Source: Alviniconcha marisindica (Eukaryota > Mollusca > Gastropoda > Provannidae). Taken from it: a DNA stretch of 64,000 nt. Where the stretch lies: contig JABMCL010001737.1 of NCBI GenBank assembly GCA_018857735.1, forward strand, positions 311,001 through 375,000, in the 5' to 3' direction. Position 1 is the stretch's first letter; each line of letters starts with the position of its first letter. Shown piece after piece: positions 56,801 to 64,000 of this stretch. The notes under the pieces were generated by a model. The model made no database searches. It was not told the DNA's origin and was given only the letters and a program-made list of their open reading frames with translations. Position numbers and translations under genes: made by a program.

Positions 56801-59800
56801 GCGTCATGGTGGCAGTGATGAGGATGCCTGCAGGGGGGGGCAGAGCAAGCTGTGGGAGAACTGGCTGCAGGATCAAGACCAGGTGTAGGACTACCCTAAC
56901 ATCCTCATTCTGGCCCAGATTGTGTTAATCCTCTTGCCACTCTGGGAGAACTGGCTGCAGGATCAAGACCAGGTGCAGGACTACCCCAACATCCTCATTC
57001 TGGCCCAGATTGTGTTAATCCTCTTGCCACTCTGGGAGAACTGGCTGCAGGATCAAGACCAGGTGTAGGACTACCCCTAACATCCTCATGCTGGCCAGGA
57101 TTGTTTTGATCCTCTTGCCACTCTGGGAGAACTGGCTGCAGGATCAAGACCAGGTGTAGGACTACCCCCAACATCCTCATGCTGGCCAAGATTGTCTTGC
57201 TCCTGCCACTTTCCACAGCAGCAAATGATTTTCAGCAATAAAATGCATAAAGACTGACTGGATGAGTTCTCTGTCAGCACAGACCCTCTCCAAACTGCCG
57301 TTCATCAGCTTGGAAGGCACCATTGTGAGAGATTACTCTTGGGTGGAGATTTAAAAAAACGTGCTCTAAACAGATAGTCACTCATGTAGAATCACATGCA
57401 GCGCAGTGAGTCTGTTCAAGAGAGTGGAGAGTAGCGCTATATAAGCGATCATCAATCAATTGGTCAATTATGATGGTGCCATGGCACTCAACAAGTGATG
57501 GGAGGGGGAAGGGGATCAGAGCTAGGTCCAGAAGGCCAGTTTGAGTGTCGATTTGAGTTCAGGTGATGATGGCATGTTTCAGGAAAGAAAACCAGTTTTT
57601 TTCTATTTTACTTTGCTGTATGGAATAAAGGGAATAAACCAGTCAACCAGTGCAGTTATATCAGGGCGAAGAGAGAAGTATATATAAAGTATATCATTTT
57701 GTTGGCCCACAGTGGAGTACCACAGACACAAAAATTAAGGTCCCCTCTTTTGAGAAACCAGGCCTCACGGATGTTCTCCCTTTAAAGCCCGCAGGAGGTC
57801 AGAATATAGCCACGCGCGCTTCACCTGCTGCCAAGAATTTCTCCCTTGTCCTAATTTCTGCTTTCTTGGTCCATTTGCCTTTATTCTTTTCCAAACTGTC
57901 TCCCTATTGTTTTTAGCTGCATTAGATTTGGTCTCCCATGTGAGCCCACAGAATAAAGTCACCTTGCTCATAGTCACAAGTGATTTTGCAGGTGCCTGTG
58001 GAATACAAATGTGTACCAAAAGATGCATTACTATGCTTTGATAGATAGTTGGTTTTTGACATTGTAGTATTGAATTAAACAGACTTAAGATGTAGTGACT
58101 TGTGTTAAAGAACTTTGTGTGATTTGCAGAGATGAACCTATGTGGTTGACAGGTTGTTAAAGTCCGAAGAACTAACTAACTATCTTGTTTTGTTAATGGA
58201 TTTCTTTCTCGTTTTGATGTGCATCAGGTACAAGGAGAACCAAACAAGAATGTGCATATTCTGGAGACCCAGCGTTCTGGAACTGGTGTCCATAGCAACC
58301 ATCGTTGGCAGTACAGTGAGAGATCAGCATGACATGCGCAGTCCACTCACTTTCTCCGAAGTTCTTCTCAACTGTCTTTCAGATTTGTCTCAGGTTTGGT
58401 TTGTTAGATATATTAGTGACCTTGAATGGTTTGATCTTGGTTTTTTTTTTTGTAAGGTAATGGAAAAACAAGGGATTTTGGTTGACATGTGATGAACCTC
58501 TGCAGTCAAATCATCTTCCCATTGTCCTGATATGGGTGGAATTTTTCTGCAGATTTTTCCCACTGCCATGGGTTCCGTAATGATGTACACACATCCCTTC
58601 TTTGTGTTATTGCATGTTGTGTCCAACTTCAACATTATAAAGACTGGCACTTTTGGTGCGTGCTGGGCTGTTTTTCCGTTTCTTTAATCCACCAGACTCT
58701 TGACATTGACTACAGGATCTGTAACCTGCATATGTGATCTTTTTGCATGTGCATACACACTGGGGACCTTGGTTTATGTATAGTCTCAACCAAAACATGG
58801 GCTCACACGTGGGACATATATATATGCATGGGGGACCTTGGTTGATATGAAGTTTCATCCAAAACATTGGACCACATTTTGGGGACCCATCCAAAACACA
58901 GGGATCACATTTCAGGGACCTTGCTTCATATAAAGTCTCATCCAGAACATGGGCACACATTTCAGGGACCTTGGTAAATGTAAAGTTTCATCCAAAACAT
59001 GGGAACACATTTCATGGACCTTTCCAAAACATGGGAATACATTTCGTGGACTTTGGTTTATATACAGTCTCATCCAAAACATGGGAACACATTTCAGGGA
59101 CCTGGGTTGATATAAAGTCTCATCCAAAACATGGGAACACATTTCGGGGACCTTGGTTCATATAAAGTCTCATCCAAAACATGGGAACACATTTCGGGGA
59201 CCTTGGTTCATATAAAGTCTCATCCAAAACATGGGAACACATTTCGGGGACCTTGGTTCATATAAAGTCTCAACCAAAACATGGGAACACATTTCAGAAG
59301 GGGCAGAGGAGGGGGCTTCTCATCTGAAGAACTGGACCCTGAGCCCACCACCAGGAGACTTAGAGTGGGGGTAGACGGGGAGGGATTTAGGGGAGAAGGA
59401 GGTTAGTGCCCATGCTGGGATTTGAACCTGCCGTCTCTCTACAGTTCAGTTCAAGGCGGTATCTATGCACTCAGAAAAGCCCACATGCACTCCATCCCAT
59501 CTCTCAGAAGTTTCCACAACATTGCCTTTGGAACAGTTCCAGTGTTCGTCTGACTGACGATGACCCTCTCTCATTCCTTCAAGGAAGATCATCTAGCACT
59601 TCCTCTTTCCACAGTTCTCTCTTCTCTACACCTAATCCTGCTCAGCTTAGCCACACCACCTTGTGTCAGTGCAAACTGGTTTGATTGTTTTTGTTTGTCA
59701 GTGTCTCTGTGTCAGGTGCTTTGATTGTGATTTTTTTGTCAATGTCTCTTTGTCAGGTGATTTGATTGTTTTTGTTTGTCAGTGTCTCTTTGTCAGGTGA

Positions 59801-62800
59801 TTTGATTGTTTTTGTTTGTCAGTGTCTCTTTGTCAGGTGGTTTGATTGTTTTTGTTTGTCAGTGTCTCTTTGTCATGTGGTTTGATTGTTTTTGTTTGTC
59901 AATGTCTCTTTGTCAGGTGGTTTGATTGTTTTTGTTTGTCAGTGTCTCTTTGTCAGGTGGTTTGATTGTTTTTGTTTGTCAATGTCTCTGTCAGGTAGTT
60001 TGATTGTTTTGCTTGTCAGTGTCTCTTTGTCGGGTGGTTTGATTGTTTTTGCTTGTCAATGTCTCTTTGTCAGGTGTCTTTCTCAGTTGCTGACCTAGGA
60101 GCAAAAAAGGACTGTGTCACTGGACATGTTCTGCTGTTGCATTCGGATGGAGTCGTCCAGTCGTTTCGTGTTGCAGACAGCAAGCAGAGATCTGATATAG
60201 GTACTTACAAAATGATCTTCTTTCTCATGGTCTTTTTTTGGAGACAGAAACAAACTTTTCTAAACCTGGATTTGGTCTCCCAAGGTTATTGGATGCAAGT
60301 TCTAACAGAGACTGGACAGTACTTTAGAGTTTCCTTTCAGGCAGTAATAAACAAGGTATGACTGATTATTTTCCTTCTTTCTCACAAGTCTATCATGGCA
60401 AAGAGAAAAAGCACTGTGTACCATATACATATAATTCTGACATGATTTAATGTATGAATCTGCTGCTCCAATATATACTTCTTTGTTGAGGCCCTGATCA
60501 GAGGTTTGAATTGTCATCGTTTGCATCTAATTGTCTCTTAGCCAGAACGGCAGGGCTAAGCAAAACATCTGTTTGTTGCATTAAGAGTTCCTTGTCAGGA
60601 TTACACTCTGCTATCACACTTTTCTTGACATGACAAACTCCAATATTGAAATCCATGAGGTCAGAGTGCAGCTATTGGAGTGTGTGGTAACACTGTGTGT
60701 ACATAATAATAATAATAATAATGGACATTTCTATGGCGCATGATCCCTAGCAAGATCTAGGGCACAATGTGCCGTACAAAAAGCTGCAGAAAAATGTATA
60801 AACACATACAATGTCTCTGTGTGTATGCATGTGAGTGTGTGGGTGTGCATATGTGTGTGTATGTGGTTGTTGTTGTGTTTTGTGTGTGTGTGTACAAGCA
60901 TGCACGTGTGTGCATATGTGAGCGTATGTGTGTGTGTGTGTGTGCACAAGCACATGCATGCATGTGTCATTGTGGTGTGTGTGTGATTCTCTTATCTGTA
61001 GGCCTTTGTAAGCACTCCAGGCTCTTACAGTCTTAGCAGATGGGTTGCCATAAATAATTTTGTATTATTATTATCATATTACTTGTGTATACGGCAGTAT
61101 GTACATGTGTGGGGAAACAGTTGCACACGCTACCTTCTCGCCAAACATTGGGTACATTTTAGGAGTAGATTTCTGTGTTCAGTGTAAGTTTTAATTGCGA
61201 TTGTACCAATAACATACACTTACAGTATGGATTTACATTGAGCACATCACAAAGGATGGCAGCTATTGAGAATGTTGTTGATTTTGTGTTCAGTGGTTGA
61301 TAACAATAATAATACATAAATTTTCTACAGCGCTATTCCCCGGTGAGTGTGCTTGTTGTAAGTTGTAATTCCTGCGTGCTCTTCTTTCAGAGGCAGAACA
61401 GTCAGTAGCTGTTGACTCCATGAAGATTCCAATGCCAGAACAGCTGTTGCAAACAGACAAAGCCAGTGATGTCTGGAGTGTTCACAAGAACATCATTGCC
61501 CTTGTGACTGGTACCAGCACTGTTAGGTAGATACAGCTCTTCTGGCATTTAGGATGCATGCATGTTTGCGCTCACAGTTTTGTCAGCTGAGAAAGCATCT
61601 GCTACGTGGACACTTTCAGTGGTGCTAACACCCTCAGTGGTGCAAGCTAACTAAAGACTATAAGATGTTTATTAGGAGCTAAGAGAGAGAAAAAATTAAA
61701 CTACTGTGGAATTATTATCTGTAGGTTACTCTTTAGTTCGAGTTCAACGTTCTTTACTTCCACAGAGACGGTATAGATTATTAGGGACGGGAAGCCCAGG
61801 ACGGCCACCTTGACTTTCACACAGCTCCTGAACTCTCAGTCTTTAGGTCACTCTGCTGGCCTAAATTCTATTCAGTTAAAATCTGTCCTGATTTTGAACA
61901 CTGATGACAACACTGAGGCTCAGAACTGTCTTTGATGCTTGAAACCAGGGCAGATTTGGGTGGTTTGGTTTTCAAAATGGTGGTGGATGGTGATGGTGAT
62001 TGGTTTGTTTCTCCCTCAAAATTGTGTTGTTTTAAGAGAATCAGTGATGACCAGAATATATGTATTTAAATATATATTGCCCTGATTCCACATCCCACAA
62101 ACCCCCCCCCCACTACCACCAGCCACGTTACTTAAAAACAGAAAAGTAGTCCTGCTAGATGTTAAGCTGTTTTTAACTATATCTTTCACTGCAGACTTTA
62201 CAGTGCAGCGGAAGGAAATCTTATGCATGAGCTAGAGATGGAGCAGGGTGTCACTATCCTCAAGCTAGCCTGTGTCCGGTCCCCAACTATTCTGGCTGCC
62301 ATGGTAACCTCTTCAGGTGTCACTGTGGTGCAGGTGAGAGGTGTTGGTTGTGCATTAAAAAATATTTTTTTGGCTGAGCTAAAACAAACCCAAGCAGAGC
62401 ATGTAAAACGTTTTTGACACTCAGACTTTCAGAAATCTTTCTGAAGACAAGAGATATACATTGGCTTGAAATTAAGAACAGAACAGTAATAATAGTAATA
62501 ATAAAAACTAAGAGAGGGGGAAAAGGCAGGTATAAGCCAACACAGAAACCTACATTTTGTTTCAAATGCTTACTGTTATTTTTGTTACTACATGTGCAGG
62601 GGGGTAAGATAGTCAGCAGGACTGCATCAGAGCATCACGGCCTGCCTGGCGACAAACATTTTCAGACGGATGCCTTGCAAGTTGCTCTTTTGACACAGGT
62701 GGGATAGACAGATATGGTTTGAGTTCAGTTTTCCAGAATGATTTTTCTAACCATGTGGGTCATTTGTACTATACCTTCAGCTGCCTGTTTGTCCTACTGA

Positions 62801-63386
62801 TTTTGATGCATATGTACACTTTTGAAAATTGATCTAAAATTTAGTGGATTTGTGTGTGTGTGTGTGTGTTTAAATACACTTTTAATGAATCATCAAATCT
62901 AACCAAAGTTTTGGCATAACGACATGATAGATTTAATTCTGATGTTCCACTAAGCATGTTAATGCAGTTAATGCTTGGAGCTACAACTCATTCTCTAGAT
63001 GAATTCACTTTTTAGTCATACAAGGATATTTATTCACCAGTGACATGTTAAATGTACACAGGAAATTGTGTTGGTGGTGTTCGATTCATACAGTGCATTA
63101 ACAAAGAGACAAAACATTACAATTAGCCATGTATAAAATAAATAAATAAATAACATAGTTTGGGGGGATCATTTCCACTTGTGTTTGACTAACTTGCAGT
63201 TAGATGGTGCAAACGTTTTGTTGACTGATGAGCTAGCTAGGTTACCAATGACTGATGCCGGTTTCCATGAACAGCAAAGAGAGGAGAATCCAGGCCAGCA
63301 CATCTCTGACCAGCTGTGGGCCCTGCACAAGAAGTGGACAGATCTTCAGGGCCACCAGCCACGCTCACAACTCTCGGAGACTGTTG
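53816..63386 (+). CDS. HPS6: HPS6-like BLOC-2 subunit, 11 exons, 3' end off window
   Basis: HPS6 with HPS3 and HPS5 forms BLOC-2, which directs cargo from endosomes to lysosome-related organelles. Eleven exons give about 487 codons; human HPS6 has 775, so about a third is missing to the right. Collinear matches to vertebrate HPS6: DFRALKPAVLEIFVSPITPG versus the PLDAFFLPW region; W-(Q)-(F) followed by YWCEH versus VWCEE; DCPASDLLPLDNGLLIVP versus HCPAFGLLASCRELFLVP; CIFWRP versus LLIWSP; GHVLLLHSDGVVQSF versus QGLLLLDFGGTVSLL; and TVRLYSAAEGNLMHE versus TLELLDMGSGQLLER. Overall identity is low, so the call rests on order and spacing of motifs. The N-terminal half is predicted to be a beta-propeller-like fold. 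The alternative is another BLOC-2 or propeller-containing trafficking protein. Confidence 0.75.
53873..54665. other. HPS6 intron 1, nothing recognised
   Basis: The open frame of exon 1 continues past the donor for 83 codons but becomes low-complexity. No other feature. Confidence 0.5.
54666..54803 (+). CDS. HPS6: HPS6 coding exon 2
   Basis: Encodes LFEDVTNSGTSEPVNNVWIV, PGHIFVSLRNSTKLITFDCK then PVIYHH. TTTTCAG acceptor and GTAAGT donor. Alternating hydrophobic strands suit a beta-propeller blade. Confidence 0.82.
55129..55221 (+). CDS. HPS6: HPS6 coding exon 3
   Basis: Encodes DIGMSTLDFRALKPAVLEIF then VSPITPGIVYI. Phase 0 at both ends, strong GTAAGT donor. Confidence 0.85.
55568..55763 (+). 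CDS. HPS6: HPS6 coding exon 4 (3' boundary uncertain)
   Basis: Encodes VQQNGHVHCWQFSTTFQWSS then VLEFDLCENAHSEVISICLH and FYWCEHGGSTYSIYS. The strongest donor, ACA|GTGAGC, ends at 55763 in phase 1. The next exon needs phase 2. A weaker donor, CAA|GTCTTT at 55749, would fit. Confidence 0.75.
56300..56437 (+). CDS. HPS6: HPS6 coding exon 5
   Basis: Encodes ISIYRVCDPGVQDTQKKKQE then ASFVIV and QDCPASDLLPLDNGLLIVP. CP-x-x-x-LL and L-(I/L)-VP are shared with vertebrate HPS6. An alternative start at 56306 keeps the frame. Confidence 0.82.
56851..57215. repeat. 90-bp tandem repeat, 4 copies, in HPS6 intron 5
   Basis: GGGAGAACTGGCTGCAGGAT begins each copy (56851-57122, spacing 90-91). Copies are over 90% identical by eye, which suggests recent expansion. 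Confidence 0.92.
57395..57475 (+). repeat. Dispersed repeat family D, GCGCTATATAAGC
   Basis: GAGAGTAGCGCTATATAAGC then GATCATCAATCAAT, a layout typical of the end of a non-autonomous element. Confidence 0.45.
57620..57672 (+). repeat. Dispersed repeat family A
   Basis: Contains AACCAGTCAACCAGTGCAGT then TATATCAGGGCGA, closest to the family consensus. Confidence 0.7.
58228..58393 (+). CDS. HPS6: HPS6 coding exon 6
   Basis: Encodes YKENQTRMCIFWRPSVLELV, then RDQHDMRSPLTFSEVLLNCL and SDLSQ. (I)FW-P followed by F..LL..L..L matches the spacing in vertebrate HPS6 (IWSP, then FRTLLRGLPGLLS). Confidence 0.85.
58780..59295. repeat. 50-bp tandem repeat, about 10 copies, in HPS6 intron 6
   Basis: Units of GGGACCTTGGTTCATATAAA, GTCTCATCCAAAACATGGGA and ACACATTTCG. 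The right-hand units (59150-59290) are almost identical; the left-hand ones are truncated. Confidence 0.93.
59395..59440 (-). repeat. Possible SINE B box
   Basis: The minus strand reads GGCAGGTTCAAATCCCAGCA, containing a perfect pol III B box. An A box was not found with confidence. Confidence 0.35.
59497..59615 (+). repeat. Dispersed repeat family C, copy 2
   Basis: Shares CCATCTCTCAG-AGTTTCC and TAGCACTTCCTCTTT blocks with 38625-38745. Weak former-coding character. Confidence 0.6.
59690..60073 (+). repeat. 40-bp array of acceptor-like units ending at HPS6 exon 7
   Basis: Units of TTTGATTGTTTTTGTTTGTC then AGTGTCTCTTTGTCAGGTGG. CTTTGTCAG|GTG occurs about eight times intact; two copies are damaged (TCATGTG near 59873, TCGGGTG near 60031). 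The last unit is the real 3' splice site of exon 7. Confidence 0.92.
60074..60200 (+). CDS. HPS6: HPS6 coding exon 7
   Basis: Encodes VSFSVADLGAKKDCVTGHVL, LLHSDGVVQSFRVADSKQRS, DI. Its acceptor is the last member of a 40-bp tandem array of acceptor-like sequence. Confidence 0.85.
60705..60785 (+). repeat. Dispersed repeat family D with AAT run
   Basis: (AAT) run then GGACATTTCTATGGCGCATG and later GGGCACAATGTGCCGTAC. Confidence 0.5.
60805..60985. repeat. Interrupted TG microsatellite
   Basis: Runs of TGTGTG mixed with GCATGCA and TATGTG. Confidence 0.9.
61297..61350 (+). repeat. Dispersed repeat family D
   Basis: AACAATAATAATACATAAAT then TTTCTACAGCGCTATTCC. Confidence 0.5.
61391..61526 (+). 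CDS. HPS6: HPS6 coding exon 8
   Basis: Encodes AEQSVAVDSMKIPMPEQLLQ, TDKASDVWSVHKNIIALVTG then TSTV. Phases fit both neighbours (1 and 2). Confidence 0.85.
61527..62194. other. HPS6 intron 8, nothing recognised
   Basis: No repeat or coding signal apart from a short C run near 62103. Confidence 0.6.
62195..62333 (+). CDS. HPS6: HPS6 coding exon 9
   Basis: Encodes LYSAAEGNLMHELEMEQGVT then ILKLACVRSPTILAAMVTSS and GVTVVQ. The propeller-like strand T-x-x-LYSAA-G-L matches vertebrate TLELLDMGSGQLL. Confidence 0.85.
62600..62698 (+). CDS. HPS6: HPS6 coding exon 10
   Basis: Encodes GGKIVSRTASEHHGLPGDKH then FQTDALQVALLTQ. Phase 0 at both ends. No clear vertebrate counterpart; kept on phase, splice sites and codon pattern. 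Confidence 0.72.
63200..63386 (+). CDS. HPS6: HPS6 coding exon 11 (last in window)
   Basis: Encodes LDGANVLLTDELARLPMTDA, GFHEQQREENPGQHISDQLW, ALHKKWTDLQGHQPRSQLSE then TV. It ends at G|GTCAGT in phase 1. That donor and its flank recur twice downstream. Confidence 0.75.
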
Positions 63387-63524
63387 GTCAGTGAATGGGC
63401 ATGGTTTAGTGTGTACGTTTTTGTGTGTGTGTGTGTGTGTCAATGTCTTTATGGTGTGTGTGTGTACATGAAACTCTCAGAGACTGTTGGTCAGTGAATG
63501 GGCATGGTTTAGTGTGTACGTGTT

Positions 63525-63555
<31 letters not shown>

Positions 63556-63645
63556 CAATGTCTTTATGGTGTGTGTGTGTCTACATGAAACTCTCAGAGA
63601 CTGTTGGTCAGTGTGTGGACATGGTTGAATATGTGTTGTTGTTTT
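63371..63645 (+). repeat. Tandem repeat carrying the HPS6 exon 11 donor
   Basis: CTCTC-GAGACTGTTGGTCAG occurs at 63371 (exon end plus donor), 63474 and 63591, spacings 103 and 117. TG runs of different length lie between. The two extra copies keep the G|GTCAGT donor exactly. Confidence 0.9.
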
Positions 63646-64000
63646 TTTATGTGTGTCAGTGTCTTTGTGGTGTGTGTTTGTGATTGTGTGTAAGTATGTG
63701 TTTGTGAATGTGTGTAAGCATACATGTGTGTGTGTGCTTGCGTGTGCATGTGTTTGTAATATTCATCTTTGGATTGATTGATTGCTTGTACCAGTAAGAT
63801 ATGTACAGCTTTGTTTATGAGGCTTCAGTGAATTACTGCTTGGTGATTATTATAATCAAACCCTGAAATCGTAATCTTATTCATGTGACATCATAATTCT
63901 GTTAGCCGGAGCACTTAGCACTGCGCTGGCCTTTCCTGTTTTGTCTTTTCTTTGAGTAATGCATTGCTTGTTCAACCTTTCATTATACTCATAGCTGCAA
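63646..64000. other. HPS6 intron 11, TG-rich then unique
   Basis: TG/TGTGTT patches to about 63755, then unique AT-rich sequence to the window end. No exon recognised. Confidence 0.5.

Overview
The window is animal nuclear DNA: intron-rich genes with short exons and GT-AG introns, AT-rich introns full of microsatellites and minisatellites, and decayed retroelements. Protein similarity and repeat content suggest a lophotrochozoan, probably a gastropod mollusc. The phylum is an inference; no database search was possible.

Three protein-coding genes were reconstructed exon by exon, with reading phase checked at every junction. (1) Positions 35813 down to 1146, minus strand: a Rho-associated coiled-coil kinase (ROCK). 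There are 33 coding exons, running from the start codon through the kinase domain, AGC tail, long coiled coil, Rho-binding region, first half of the PH domain and most of the inserted C1 zinc finger. The last exons lie off the left edge. (2) Positions 53395 down to 41522, minus strand: replication protein A 32-kDa subunit (RPA2), complete in 7 exons and 268 residues. (3) Positions 53816 to 63386 and beyond, plus strand: at least 11 exons of a protein matching HPS6, a BLOC-2 subunit, running off the right edge. RPA2 and HPS6 are divergent, with about 420 bp between their start codons and an E2F-like site close to RPA2.

Layout: 1-1145 CA repeats and an 85-bp minisatellite next to ROCK; 1146-36450 ROCK and its promoter; 36450-41000 intergenic DNA with a reverse-transcriptase fragment, an in-frame tandem repeat and dispersed repeats; 41000-53395 RPA2, whose third intron holds a 3.6-kb minisatellite interrupted by a 757-bp element with CAGGGGT ends; 53396-53815 shared promoter; 53816-64000 HPS6.

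The most unusual signal is the relation between tandem repeats and splice sites. Several intronic arrays are built from the adjoining exon-intron junction. About 31 copies of a 37-bp unit carry the 3' splice site plus 12 exonic bases of ROCK exon 18. Degenerate copies of ROCK exon 22, one keeping its 5' splice site, lie in the next intron. A 41-bp array resembles the end of ROCK exon 16. Duplicated donors follow ROCK exon 19 and HPS6 exon 11, and about ten acceptor-like copies precede HPS6 exon 7. Splicing machinery must choose the true sites among many near-identical decoys. The three genes act in separate pathways (actomyosin contractility, DNA replication and repair, lysosome-related organelle biogenesis); nothing here suggests a functional cluster.
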